Shown piece after piece: positions 54,685 to 62,904 of a DNA stretch of 64,000 nucleotides. A program made the translations under genes and the position numbers. The stretch's first letter is position 1. Each line of letters opens with the position of its first letter. Origin of the DNA: Catellatospora vulcania (GTDB taxonomy: Bacteria > Actinomycetota > Actinomycetes > Mycobacteriales > Micromonosporaceae); assembly GCF_009720385.1 (NCBI RefSeq), contig NZ_ML769303.1, positions 335,979-399,978 on the forward strand, in the 5' to 3' direction. The notes beneath the pieces were generated by a model. The model did no database searches, was not told where the DNA came from, and worked only from the letters and a program-made list of their open reading frames with translations.

Positions 54685-55665
54685 TCAGATGCGCACCCGG
54701 CCGTAGCCGTAGGGGGACATCATGTTGACGCTGGCTATCTTCACCACCTCGCCTGTGGTGGGCGCGTGGATCACCTTGCCACTGCCGACGTAGATCGCCA
54801 CGTGCCCCAGGCCCGAGTAGAAGACCAGGTCTCCCGGCAGGAGTTGGGACCGGCTGATGTGGGTCGTCTCACGCCACTGCGTCGCGGCCTGGTGGTAGAG
54901 GCTCACGCCCGCGGCACGCCAGGCGGCCAGCGTCAGACCGGAGCAGTCGTACCCGCCCGGCCCGTCGGCGGCCCACACGTACGGCTTGCCGAGCTGCTTG
55001 TACGCGAACGCCACGGCGACGCCGGCCTTGCCCTTGTACGCGGGGATGTTGCCCGTGTAGGTGGACGACTTCTCGTCGCGCAGGCCCGCCTTGCGTCGCA
55101 GCTCCTGGAGTTTGGCCAGGTCGCGTTCGATGCCCTTGCGCTGGGTCTCGACCGCGGTGAACCGGGTGGTCTGCTCCTGCAGCCGCGCCTCCAGCGCGGC
55201 CTTGACCTCGAACCGGTCGCCGGCCGCCTGGTGCGCCTCGTCGATCTGCGCCCGCTGGCTCGTCGCGAGCTGGTCCAGGGCGCTGAGCCGGGCCAGCAGC
55301 TTGCCGTCGCCGGCCGAGTCCAGGAGCGCGTTCAAGCCGCTGAACGACCCGGTGCGGTACGCGGTCGCCGCGATCCGTGCGACGTTGCCCTGTGCCTGGT
55401 CGACCTTGATCTCCAGCGGGCCGAGTTCGCGTTCCAACGCGGCCGCCTCGGCGCGGCTCTGCTTGAGCTGCGTGTTGAGCTTGTTGTACTGCTCGACGAC
55501 CTTCTCCAGCTGCTCGGACTTCTCCGAGATCTGTTTGCGGAGTTCGGCGGCGCTGGGCGCGGCGTGCGCGGGAGCGCCGGTCGCAAGCAGTCCGATGATC
55601 AGTGCTCCGGCAGGGACGAGCAGGCGCGCCGCAGCGCGCCAGCCCCTGCCATGGGGGGATGACAA
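54685..55665 (-). CDS. Secreted NlpC/P60 endopeptidase with coiled-coil N terminus (RipA-like)
   Basis: 326 residues. The signal peptide ends GAPAHA. About 40-200 form a coiled coil (LRKQISEKSEQLEKVVEQ, LQEQTTRFTAVETQRKGI). The NlpC/P60 domain follows with catalytic Cys in GGYDCSGLTLAAW, His in GLGHVAIYVGSG and a third polar position in VIHAPTTGE. It should cut peptidoglycan stem peptides. TTG is the only start that keeps the whole signal peptide; the in-sequence ATG nearby is out of frame. A c-di-AMP riboswitch precedes it. Confidence 0.9.
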   Translation of the reverse strand: MSSPHGRGWRAAARLLVPAGALIIGLLATGAPAHAAPSAAELRKQISEKSEQLEKVVEQYNKLNTQLKQSRAEAAALERELGPLEIKVDQAQGNVARIAATAYRTGSFSGLNALLDSAGDGKLLARLSALDQLATSQRAQIDEAHQAAGDRFEVKAALEARLQEQTTRFTAVETQRKGIERDLAKLQELRRKAGLRDEKSSTYTGNIPAYKGKAGVAVAFAYKQLGKPYVWAADGPGGYDCSGLTLAAWRAAGVSLYHQAATQWRETTHISRSQLLPGDLVFYSGLGHVAIYVGSGKVIHAPTTGEVVKIASVNMMSPYGYGRVRI

Positions 55666-55686
55666 GGTGTGGGTGGCCCTTCTCCG

Positions 55687-55805
55687 CAGCCGCCTACCGA
55701 GTTAGCTGACGGGTTCGGGCGAAGGGCGCCCTACTGTGGTCACTTAGCGTGACCACTGATTCACCCCGATAACCTGGGTCCCCGGTTCGCGCGCAAACGA
55801 GCTAA
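55687..55805 (-). ncRNA. ydaO/yuaA-type c-di-AMP riboswitch
   Basis: On the minus strand the conserved pieces appear in order: ACCGGGGACCCAGG, ATCGGGGTGAATC, a GTGGTCACGC/AAGTGACCAC hairpin, AGTAGGGCG, CGAACCCGTCAGCTAACT and CGGTAGGCGG. This is the classic actinobacterial form ahead of cell-wall hydrolase genes. c-di-AMP binding is expected to lower expression of the NlpC/P60 protein. Confidence 0.9.
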
Positions 55806-56261
55806 TCGATCTTCACGATCGCGCGGCGATTCGGCGGCGCTGGTCCGGTGCCGCCCGGGGGTGGGCGGCGGACGACCGGCCAGTGTTGGCCACGGTAGTC
55901 CCGGAAACCGCCAAGCCCAAGGGCGTAATAAACCATGTGCCCGATCTGATCCAGAATTGCGAGAAAAGTTCCGTCACATTAGGTGATTCCTGAACGCACA
56001 TTAGGTTCAGGGAACGTGCCAATCTGACAGGTGGCTGATTGAGAGGCTTCACAACGACGGCTGTCTCGGTCACACTGAGGTCACGAGGCAGCCGGGAAGT
56101 CCACCGACGGACGGCTAACGCGGCGGCTCGAAAAGCGAAAAAGACCGACACCCGGCGGCCACCGAGTGTCGGTCCACAAGCTCCACCACATGCCAGGCGT
56201 CGCCACCTCCGCGGGCACCACCACCAGCCGGGCCCGCGTGTCGAGCAGTTGGGAGACTTCC
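55806..56261. other. Spacer holding the NlpC/P60 promoter region and the leader of the DUF6232 gene
   Basis: The left part must carry the minus-strand promoter for the riboswitch transcript; I cannot fix it exactly. The right part has GGGAGA serving the DUF6232 start. A terminator reading on the minus strand is listed separately. Open frames here look accidental. Confidence 0.55.
56129..56174 (-). terminator. Minus-strand Rho-independent terminator
   Basis: GACCGACAC (56143-56151) and GTGTCGGTC (56166-56174) form a 9-bp stem with a GC-rich loop that can pair further. On the minus strand it is followed by TTTTTCGCTTTTCG. No annotated minus-strand gene ends here. Confidence 0.7.
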
Positions 56262-56810
56262 ATGGAGCCTACACGGGCACCGGAACGGCCACCAGAACAA
56301 GCCATCGTGACCATCCGCCCGGGGCTGCACATCTCGTCGACATGTTTCCAGGTCGGCGGGCGTCACTTCACCCTCAGCGCCATCGAGAACGTCCACATGC
56401 GACAGGCCGGGCACGACCCGCTGACGCGTCGCGCCGGAGCGATGGCCGTGGTCGGCATGGTCCTGCTCGGGGCGTTCGCGCCGCTGCTGAACGCGACCGG
56501 CATCGTCGCCGCGGTCGCCGTGCTCAGCGGCCTGGCCGTGGCCACGCTGATCAGCGCGCGGCGGCGGCCGCGGCGGCTGGAGCTGTGGGCCGACTACCAC
56601 GGTCACCCCACCCAGCTGTTCGTCAGCGACGACTGGTGGCTGTTCCACGCGGTGGAGCGCTACCTGCGGCGCAGCCTCGTCGAGGCGCGCCTGGGCCACC
56701 TGAACCTCCCGCGGCCCAGGCCGAGCCGCGGGGTGCCGCACCCCTCGAACATGCACCCCTCTCGACTGGTCCCCGGCGGGAGCCGGTCCGGCTGGGAACG
56801 CGCCGCCTGA
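56262..56810 (+). CDS. DUF6232 family membrane protein
   Basis: 182 residues. After a hydrophilic start comes IRPGLHISSTCFQVGGRHFT and LSAIENVHMRQAG, then two adjacent membrane segments (AVVGMVLLGAFAPLLNATGI, AVAVLSGLAVATLISARRR) and LELWADYHGHPTQLFVSDD. These match the actinobacterial DUF6232 layout. GGGAG six bases before ATG 56262 fixes the start. The function is unknown. Confidence 0.8.
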   Translation: MEPTRAPERPPEQAIVTIRPGLHISSTCFQVGGRHFTLSAIENVHMRQAGHDPLTRRAGAMAVVGMVLLGAFAPLLNATGIVAAVAVLSGLAVATLISARRRPRRLELWADYHGHPTQLFVSDDWWLFHAVERYLRRSLVEARLGHLNLPRPRPSRGVPHPSNMHPSRLVPGGSRSGWERAA

Positions 56811-56830
56811 CCTGCCCGCCTGAACAGAAC

Positions 56831-56860
56831 AGGGCGTTGCCGCACCCGCGGCAACGCCCT
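56831..56860. terminator. Bidirectional stem-loop terminator
   Basis: AGGGCGTTGCCGC pairs exactly with GCGGCAACGCCCT around ACCC. It lies between the converging DUF6232 and PIG-L genes. Confidence 0.8.
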
Positions 56861-56877
56861 CGTTGCGCGTCCCCGGC

Positions 56878-57612
56878 TCACTCGGTCCTGATGACGGTGA
56901 ACGCCTCGGCCAGCCGGCCGGGCAGGCCGAGCGACTCCGCCAGGCCGCCCAGGCGCTCGCGCAGCATCACGTCGAGTTCGTGCAGGTGGGCCGTCTGCGA
57001 GAAGTGCGCCCGCAGCGCGGCGAGCTTGCGGTCGAAGGTGTCGGTCACGTCCACCGCGTGGTCGGGGTCAGGGCCGCCCGAATACCAGATCTCGCGGACC
57101 GTCCAGGCGGCCAGGCCCGCCGCGCCCAGGTCGGGATGGGCGAACGGGTTGCGGGCGTCGGGGTAGACCGCGCAGGTCGCCGCCTCGCCCACGGCCAGGT
57201 GGTCGGGGTGGCTCGGCCCGGCGATGCGGTCCCAGCGGCGCAGCGGGGAGCTGGTCAGGATGCGGTCGGGGCGGGCGCGCCGGATCGCCGCGACGAGGTC
57301 CTTGCGCAGGGCCAGGCTCGCCGTGACCGAGCCGTCGGCATACCCCTCCAGGAAGTCGACCTGCTTGACCCCGACGGCGGCCGCGGCGGCCCGCTGCTCG
57401 GCCTCGCGCAGGCCGGGCATCTCCGCGCGCGGCGTCTCGTCGAAGCCGCCCGCGTCGCCCCTGGTGACCAGGAGGTACGACACCTCGAGGCCCTCGTCCA
57501 CCCAGCGGGCCACCGTGCCGGCCGCGCCGAAGTCGACGTCGTCGGGATGGGCGAACACGCACAGCACGCGCTGCACGTCGGCGCAGGGCGCGGCGGAGGG
57601 AGGAAAGCTCAT
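56878..57612 (-). CDS. PIG-L/LmbE-family zinc deacetylase
   Basis: 244 residues. The AHPDD motif is in VLCVFAHPDDVDFG, and the second zinc histidine in GPSHPDHLAVGEAA. LVTRGDAGG and LREAEQRAAAAAVGVKQVDF are typical. Members remove acetyl groups from GlcNAc-containing compounds such as mycothiol or antibiotic intermediates; the substrate here is unknown. TAAACT seven bases before ATG 57612 and no ribosome site support this start over GTG 57633. Confidence 0.9.
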   Translation of the reverse strand: MSFPPSAAPCADVQRVLCVFAHPDDVDFGAAGTVARWVDEGLEVSYLLVTRGDAGGFDETPRAEMPGLREAEQRAAAAAVGVKQVDFLEGYADGSVTASLALRKDLVAAIRRARPDRILTSSPLRRWDRIAGPSHPDHLAVGEAATCAVYPDARNPFAHPDLGAAGLAAWTVREIWYSGGPDPDHAVDVTDTFDRKLAALRAHFSQTAHLHELDVMLRERLGGLAESLGLPGRLAEAFTVIRTE

Positions 57613-57658
57613 GCCGCCGAGTTTATGCCGCACGCTGCGGCGGGACGGCGCGTGGTGA

Positions 57659-58537
57659 TCAACGGAGATCCCCGGCGACCTTGGCGATGAACGCCAGCGA
57701 GTCGGCCTCGCTGAGGGCGGCGCCGGTGAGCATGGTGAAGGTGTCCCGGTACGGCGCGGCCACCTCGCCGCGGTCGAGGAACTGGCCCCGGTCGGGGTCG
57801 CCCGCCAGCGCGCTGTTCAGCTCCAGGTAGACGACGTCCTCGCCGAACGGGAAGGACAGCAGCACGAACGTCGACTCCATGGTGTGGATGCCGGTGGACA
57901 GCGGCAGCACCCGCAGGTGGATGTGCGGCGCGGCGCCCAGCGAGACCAGGTGCAGCAGCTGGTCACGCTGCACGCCGACGCCGCCGTTGATGCGGCGCAG
58001 CACGGCCTCGTCCAGCACCGCGTGGATCTGCGGCGGGTCCTTGCGCTGGAGCACGTTCTCCTGCCGGCGCAGCCGGATGTCGAGATACGTCTCGTGGTTG
58101 CGGGTGTCCTCCTCGGGCATGCGCAGCCCGGCGATGACGGCGCGCGCGTAGGCCTCGGTCTGCAGCAGCCCCGGCACCACCAGCGCCTGGTACATGGCCA
58201 GCGCCGACGCGCCGTCCTCCAGCCCGATGTAGGTGGCGAAGCGGCCCGACATGACCTCGCTGCCGTACTGCGTCCACCACGAGCGCTGACGCGACGCGCG
58301 GACCAGGCTCTCCATCTCGGACATCTCGGAGGCGTCGTCGATGCCGTAGAGCTGCATCAGCGCCCGCACGTCGGTCACGGTCATCCGGACGGTGCCGTTC
58401 TCGATTCTGATCACCTTGGAGAGTGACCATTCGAGTTCGGAGGCGACCTGCTCCTGGGTGTAGTCGGAGCCCTCCCGGGCGGACCGGAGCGCGTGTCGCA
58501 GCCTGAGACGGGCGACCGCCGGGCTCTGCGCGCTCAC
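57659..58537 (-). CDS. XRE-family regulator with DUF5753 domain
   Basis: 292 residues. An N-terminal HTH (LRLRHALRSAREGSDYTQEQ, SELEWSLSKVIRIENG) is followed by a DUF5753 domain (QALVVPGLLQTEAYARAVI, RLRRQENVL, IHAVLDEAVLRRI, ESTFVLLSFP). GGAG six bases before GTG 58537 favours this start over GTG 58561. Such regulators are encoded beside DUF397 proteins in actinomycetes, as here, where the DUF397 gene is divergent. Confidence 0.9.
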   Translation of the reverse strand: MSAQSPAVARLRLRHALRSAREGSDYTQEQVASELEWSLSKVIRIENGTVRMTVTDVRALMQLYGIDDASEMSEMESLVRASRQRSWWTQYGSEVMSGRFATYIGLEDGASALAMYQALVVPGLLQTEAYARAVIAGLRMPEEDTRNHETYLDIRLRRQENVLQRKDPPQIHAVLDEAVLRRINGGVGVQRDQLLHLVSLGAAPHIHLRVLPLSTGIHTMESTFVLLSFPFGEDVVYLELNSALAGDPDRGQFLDRGEVAAPYRDTFTMLTGAALSEADSLAFIAKVAGDLR

Positions 58538-58714
58538 GTTGATCTCCGCCTTCCGCCCCACGCCACGGACTGAGCCGCTGGCGAAACGCCGTATGGCTAC
58601 TTGCGACCAATCTTTCCGACGAGTTTACTGGGGGCGCAGCCCTGCGCGCCAACCACCGGCGTGCCAGTAACCGCGGGGCGAAACTCTTTACACATCGTGA
58701 CCTGGAGTGAACCT

Positions 58715-58912
58715 ATGACGTCTGTGCTGGGCGCAGCATGGCGCAAGAGCGGCCGCTGCGAATCGGCCCACTGCGTGGAGATCGCAGATTTGGGCAACAC
58801 CGGAGTCGGTCTTCGGGACTCGGTGAGTCCGGCGCAGCATCTGGTCGTGTCGACGGAGGCGTTCCGCGCTTTCGTGGCCGGCGTGAAAACCGGAGAGTTC
58901 GACCTGCGCTGA
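58715..58912 (+). CDS. DUF397 protein (copy 1)
   Basis: 65 residues: WRKSGRCESAHCVEIADLG, VGLRDSVSPAQHLVVSTEAF and FRAFVAGVKTGEF match the DUF397 pattern. GGAGTGA precedes ATG 58715. It is divergent from the XRE regulator, its usual genetic partner, whose activity it is thought to modulate. Confidence 0.9.
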   Translation: MTSVLGAAWRKSGRCESAHCVEIADLGNTGVGLRDSVSPAQHLVVSTEAFRAFVAGVKTGEFDLR

Positions 58913-58936
58913 CCCCGTATGGATGAACAGGCTCCG

Positions 58937-58973
58937 GCCGGCACGCGACGACGCCCGTGCCGGCTTTTTGTTT
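58937..58973 (+). terminator. Rho-independent terminator after DUF397 copy 1
   Basis: GCCGGCACG pairs with CGTGCCGGC and is followed by TTTTTGTTT, one of the few U-tract terminators in this window. Confidence 0.9.
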
Positions 58974-59101
58974 GCCCGGGGGAGTAGACGTGAATGTCCT
59001 CGCGCGAGTACCCGTCGTTCACGACTCATGGCATGTTCGTGCATTCGTGGATATGTCACAGTGATGAGCGGGAACCGGAACGAGGCGTAAGGCGGTAGGC
59101 C

Positions 59102-59299
59102 ATGTCCGAGTACCAACAGGACCGTCACTGGCGGCGGTCGTCCCGATGCGAGTCCGGGCAGTGCGTGGAAGTGTGCTTCGACGGCGAGCTGGTCCTGGTG
59201 CGTAGTTCGAAAGACCCGGACGGCCCGTGGCTGACCTTCGACGCGGACGAGTGGCGGGCCTTCACGGCCGGGCTCGCCGCCGGAGAGCTGCGTGCCTGA
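59102..59299 (+). CDS. DUF397 protein (copy 2)
   Basis: 65 residues: WRRSSRCESGQCVEVCFDGE, VLVRSSKDPDGPWLTFDADE and WRAFTAGLAAGELR. AAGGCGG precedes ATG. A terminator separates it from copy 1, so it has its own promoter in the gap at about 58974-59090. Confidence 0.9.
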   Translation: MSEYQQDRHWRRSSRCESGQCVEVCFDGELVLVRSSKDPDGPWLTFDADEWRAFTAGLAAGELRA

Positions 59300-59305
59300 G
59301 CAGCA

Positions 59306-60079
59306 CTAGTGCAGGGCGTTGCCGGCGATGGTCCACAGCCGCAGCGACGCCTCCCGGGCGCTGGGCCGCGCCAGCGAGTTCTTGTCCATGCAGGCGCGGC
59401 ACAGGTCGGAGACGGCCTGCGGCAGGCCGGGCACGCCCAGCACCGGGGTGGGCGCGAGCCAGCGCAGCGCGGTCGTGCCCTGCGGGCTGCGGTTGACCCC
59501 GGCATACGGGGACTTGCCGGTGAGCACCTGGTAGAGCAGGGCGCCGAGCGCGTACACGTCGTCGGAGGGACTGGCGAACTCGCCCGCCGGGGCGGCGGTG
59601 CTGCCGATGAGCTCGGCCAGTCCGAAGTCGACCACCTTCGGCCCGGTGGTCGTGATCATGACGTTGCCCGGGGTCAGGTCCCGGTGCACGACGCCGCGCC
59701 GGTGCGCCACCGCGAGCACGTCGGCGGCGGTCGCGGCGACCCGCACCGCCCCGGCCCACGGCAGCGGGCCGTCCAGCAGCACGCTGGTCAGCGCCTCGCC
59801 CTTGAGTAGCTCCAGCGCCAGGTAACCGATGTCGCGGCCGTCCGGCCCGGTCTCCACGCCGACGTCGAGCACCTTGGGCACATGCGGATGGCGCAGCCGG
59901 TCGGTCATCGCGGCCTCGTGCCGGATCAGGCCCGAATAGCGGTCGTCGACCACCTTCACGGCGAGCCGGCGGCCGGCGGTCGCGTCGACGGCCTGGTACA
60001 CAGTGGATACTCCGCCGCGCGCCAGAGGCCTGGTCAGCACGTATCGCCCTGCCAGCGCGGTACCGATCGGGACCTCCAC
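59306..60079 (-). CDS. Soluble Ser/Thr protein kinase with shortened activation segment
   Basis: 257 residues without membrane or PASTA parts. Lysine K42 (LAVKVVD), H132-R-D134 and N139 (VHRDLTPGNVMI), and D151-F-G are present. From DFG to the SDDVYALG helix there are only about 20 residues, and the usual GTPxYxAPE block is missing, replaced by APAGEFASPSDD. This could alter regulation or activity. The stop is 6 bp from the converging DUF397 stop. Confidence 0.88.
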   Translation of the reverse strand: MEVPIGTALAGRYVLTRPLARGGVSTVYQAVDATAGRRLAVKVVDDRYSGLIRHEAAMTDRLRHPHVPKVLDVGVETGPDGRDIGYLALELLKGEALTSVLLDGPLPWAGAVRVAATAADVLAVAHRRGVVHRDLTPGNVMITTTGPKVVDFGLAELIGSTAAPAGEFASPSDDVYALGALLYQVLTGKSPYAGVNRSPQGTTALRWLAPTPVLGVPGLPQAVSDLCRACMDKNSLARPSAREASLRLWTIAGNALH

Positions 60080-60145
60080 GGGCGGGATTCTTCCGCAATC
60101 AACGACACAAAGCCATTGGACATACTTGAAATCTTCGCTAAATGA

Positions 60146-60766
60146 TTATCGTTCCACGCAGCTTCCCCACAGGCCGCGCCGCTGTGTCCGGGCCTGCTCG
60201 ACGGCGTCGTGCAAGTCCTGCTGGTGCGCCAGATTGGGACGGATCGCGAGTTCGCGCACGGCCCCGCGGGCGGCCAGCTCGCCGTTGACGAAGCGGCCGT
60301 CGGCGGTCCAGGCGTAGACCAGTCGGCGGCCGTACGGATCGAGGCGCTGGCTGTCGGGCAGCAGCCACAGCCGTGCGCCGGGCGGGGCCAGTTTCCGCAG
60401 TTCGGCAAGCGCGGTCTGCGCCCAGCACTGCGGGGTGCCGTCGGCGCCGTGCAGTTCAGGGGCGTCGATGCCGAGCAGGCGCAGCTGGACCGGGTCGGTG
60501 ATGTCGATCACCGGACCCGGCTGATCCGCGGTGACCTGCAACGAGTCACCGTCGAGCGGGAAGTCCACGCGTACCTGCTGCGCTCCGGCGGGCGGCCCGG
60601 TGAGCCGGGCGGACGGGCTCGATGACGCCGTCGCGCCGGGCGGACGGGCATCGGGGCGGCCGTAGGCGTACCAGAGCCAACCGCCCGCGGCGAGCACGAG
60701 CACGACCAGCCAGAACAACGTCGCCCGCCGCTCCCGGAGTCGCCCGTTTTGTCGTGTTCGCCCCAC
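60146..60766 (-). CDS. Membrane-anchored thermonuclease-like (SNase) protein
   Basis: 206 residues from GTG 60766. One membrane segment (LFWLVVLVLAAGGWLWYAYG) and a Ser/Pro linker lead to an SNase fold with VQLRLLGIDAPEL, DPYGRRLVYAWTADGRFVN and a C-terminal ARTQRRGLWG. The D, E and R catalytic positions are partly recognisable. It may degrade DNA outside the membrane. An earlier in-frame ATG at 60853 lies inside a B-type hairpin and is unlikely. Confidence 0.82.
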   Translation of the reverse strand: MGRTRQNGRLRERRATLFWLVVLVLAAGGWLWYAYGRPDARPPGATASSSPSARLTGPPAGAQQVRVDFPLDGDSLQVTADQPGPVIDITDPVQLRLLGIDAPELHGADGTPQCWAQTALAELRKLAPPGARLWLLPDSQRLDPYGRRLVYAWTADGRFVNGELAARGAVRELAIRPNLAHQQDLHDAVEQARTQRRGLWGSCVER

Positions 60767-60824
60767 CGCCCCATCGTCGCACCACGCCCTGCCGTCCGCG
60801 GGCTGCGTCGCCTGCGCCCGGCCG

Positions 60825-60892
60825 GTCTGCGGTTTCGGGGAAACTGCGGCCACCCCACCGTCGAATGCAGCAGTTTCCCCGAAACTGCAGAC
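60825..60892. repeat. B-type hairpin between divergent genes
   Basis: The 23-bp arms at 60825-60847 and 60870-60892 match with one mismatch; each contains the nested GCAGTTTCGGGGAAACTGC-like palindrome. It lies upstream of both neighbours, so it is not simply a terminator. The related copy is at 23041. Confidence 0.75.
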
Positions 60893-60932
60893 GACTCCGG
60901 GGTGGAAGTGACTTTAGTCGCGTGCGTTTTGG

Positions 60933-60942
60933 TTGTGCACAA
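60933..60942. promoter_or_regulatory. OhrR-type operator
   Basis: TTGTGCACAA is a perfect palindrome 14 bp before TAGCGT, the likely -10 of ohr. MarR-family OhrR repressors bind such sites, and ohrR is the gene after ohr. Confidence 0.65.
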
Positions 60943-60968
60943 TCTAAACGGTCGTTAGCGTCGGGGGC

Positions 60969-61382
60969 ATGACTACTCTTTACACGGCCGTCGCGACGGC
61001 CACCGGTGACGGACGTGACGGCAAGGTGCGCAGCTCGGACGGGCTGCTGGAGACGGCTGTGGCGACGCCCGTGGAACTCGGCGGAGCCGGTGGGGCGACC
61101 AACCCCGAGCAGCTGTTCGCGGCCGGATACGCGGCCTGCTTCCACTCCGCGCTGCGGCTGGTCGCCCGGCGGGCCAAGGCCGACGTCGACGGCTCCGAGG
61201 TGACCGCGCACGTCGGGCTCGGCCGCGACGGCGCCGGGTTCGGCCTGTCCGTCACCCTGGAGGTCGCGCTGCCGGGCGTGCCCGCCGAGACGGCGCGGCA
61301 GCTCGTGGACACCGCGCACCAGGTCTGCCCGTACTCGAACGCCACCCGTGGCAACATCGACGTCCAGCTCGTGCTTCGCTGA
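60969..61382 (+). CDS. ohr: Organic hydroperoxide resistance protein (OsmC/Ohr family)
   Basis: 137 residues. The two redox cysteines are in GYAACFHSALRLVA and HQVCPYSNATRGN. TNPEQLFAAGYAACF is the Ohr signature. It reduces organic peroxides using thiols. TAGCGT seven bases before ATG and no ribosome site suggest a leaderless transcript. It is followed within 5 bp by ohrR. Confidence 0.93.
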   Translation: MTTLYTAVATATGDGRDGKVRSSDGLLETAVATPVELGGAGGATNPEQLFAAGYAACFHSALRLVARRAKADVDGSEVTAHVGLGRDGAGFGLSVTLEVALPGVPAETARQLVDTAHQVCPYSNATRGNIDVQLVLR

Positions 61383-61386
61383 GACC

Positions 61387-61857
61387 ATGACCCGCGCCGA
61401 CCGCCCGGACCCCGGTGACCTGGACCTGCAGAAGCAGGTCTGCTTCGCGCTGTACGCCGCCAGCCGCGCGCTGACCGCGGTCTACCGCCCGGTGCTCGAA
61501 CGGCTCGGCCTGACCTATCCGCAGTACCTGGTGATGCTGGTGCTCTGGGAACGCGGGCAGACCTCGGTCAAGGCGCTGGGGGAGTCCCTGCAGCTCGACT
61601 CGGGCACGCTGTCCCCGCTGCTCAAGCGGCTGGAGGCGGCCGGTCTGGTGGACCGGGCCCGCGACCCGCGCGACGAGCGCTCCGTGGTCGTCAGCCTCAC
61701 CCCGTCCGGCGACCGCCTGCGCGAGCAGGCCACCGGCATCCCGCGGGCCATCGCCGAGGCGACCGGCGTGCCCGCTTCCGAACTCGCCTATCTGCGTGAC
61801 ACGCTGCGCAAGATCACTGAGGCGGCCACGGCCGCCCCGGACAAGGAGACGACGTGA
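61387..61857 (+). CDS. ohrR: MarR-family organic-peroxide sensor OhrR
   Basis: 156 residues. The sensing C19 is in LQKQVCFALYAASRALT. LTYPQYLVMLVLWERG, LDSGTLSPLLKRLEAAGLVD and DERSVVVSLTPSG are the winged helix and wing. Oxidation of C19 should release it from the operator before ohr. It lies between ohr and a quinone-reductase-like gene whose GTG overlaps its stop. Confidence 0.93.
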   Translation: MTRADRPDPGDLDLQKQVCFALYAASRALTAVYRPVLERLGLTYPQYLVMLVLWERGQTSVKALGESLQLDSGTLSPLLKRLEAAGLVDRARDPRDERSVVVSLTPSGDRLREQATGIPRAIAEATGVPASELAYLRDTLRKITEAATAAPDKETT

Positions 61858-62846
61858 CCGTCGGACGTGAGATCCACCTGGCTTCGCGCCCCGTGGGCGT
61901 GCCCACCCCGGACAACTTCCGCCTGGTCGAGGTGGACGTGCCGGAACCCGCTGAGGGCCAGGTGAAGGTGCGCAACCTGGTGATGTCGGTGGACCCGTAC
62001 ATGCGCGGGCGGATGAACGACGTGAAGTCGTACGTGCCGCCGTTCGCGGTGGACGCGGTGCTCGACGGCGGGGCCGTCGGCGAGGTCGTCGAGTCGCGCT
62101 CGGCCGACCTGAAGCCCGGCGACCTGGTGCTGCACGGCTACGGCTGGCGGGACTTCGTGGTCGACGACGCGCGGCGCTTCCGCAAGCTGGAGCCGATCGC
62201 CCCGCCCAGCGCCTTCCTGGGCGTGCTGGGCATGCCGGGCCTCACCGCGTACGTCGGGCTGCTCGACATCGCCGCGATGAAGCCCGGTGACACCGTGTTC
62301 GTGTCCGGTGCCGCCGGCGCCGTCGGCAGCCTGGTCGGCCAGCTCGCCCGGCTCAAGGGCGCGGCCCGGGTGGTCGGCAGCGCGGGCAGCGACGCGAAGG
62401 TCGCCCACCTCACCGGCGACCTCGGCTTCGACGCCGCGTTCAACTACCGCGACGGCGAGGTGTCCAAACTGCTCAAGCAGGCCGCGCCGGACGGGATCGA
62501 CGTGTACTTCGACAACGTCGGCGGCGACCACCTCACCGCGGCGATCGCCAGGGCGAAGCCGTTCGCCCGGTTCGCGCTGTGCGGCGCGATCTCGGCGTAC
62601 AACGAGCCGGTGCCGGGGCCGGACAACCTGGCGCTGCTCATCGGCAAGCGGATCACCATGCGCGGCTTCATCGTCTCCGACCACAACGACCGCATGGCCG
62701 ACCTGATCCGCGAGGTCGGCGCCTGGTACGCGGCCGGTGAGATCAAGGCCGAGGAGACCGTGGTCGAGGGGCTGGAGAACGCGCCGGAAGCGTTCCTGGG
62801 CCTGCTGCGCGGCGCGAACACCGGCAAGATGGTGGTGAAGCTCTAG
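61854..62846 (+). CDS. Zinc-independent MDR-family NADP-dependent oxidoreductase
   Basis: 330 residues of the leukotriene B4 dehydrogenase / CurA type. FRLVEVDVPEPAEGQVKVRN, VDPYMRGRMND and the NADP loop VSGAAGAVGSLVGQLARLKG are visible, with DGIDVYFDNVGGDHL and MRGFIVSDH. It probably reduces double bonds of enones. Coupling to ohrR suggests it helps to clear reactive carbonyls or peroxide products. Confidence 0.9.
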   Translation: MTVGREIHLASRPVGVPTPDNFRLVEVDVPEPAEGQVKVRNLVMSVDPYMRGRMNDVKSYVPPFAVDAVLDGGAVGEVVESRSADLKPGDLVLHGYGWRDFVVDDARRFRKLEPIAPPSAFLGVLGMPGLTAYVGLLDIAAMKPGDTVFVSGAAGAVGSLVGQLARLKGAARVVGSAGSDAKVAHLTGDLGFDAAFNYRDGEVSKLLKQAAPDGIDVYFDNVGGDHLTAAIARAKPFARFALCGAISAYNEPVPGPDNLALLIGKRITMRGFIVSDHNDRMADLIREVGAWYAAGEIKAEETVVEGLENAPEAFLGLLRGANTGKMVVKL

Positions 62847-62904
62847 CCGTACGGGCGTCGTCACGGGGCATCGCACAGCGTGACAGGTCACCTAGGATGC
62901 CCCG

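Noticed and set aside
55813-56151. 112-codon minus-strand open frame upstream of the riboswitch
   Set aside because: It has no ribosome site and crosses the promoter and riboswitch region; it also begins in the minus-strand terminator.
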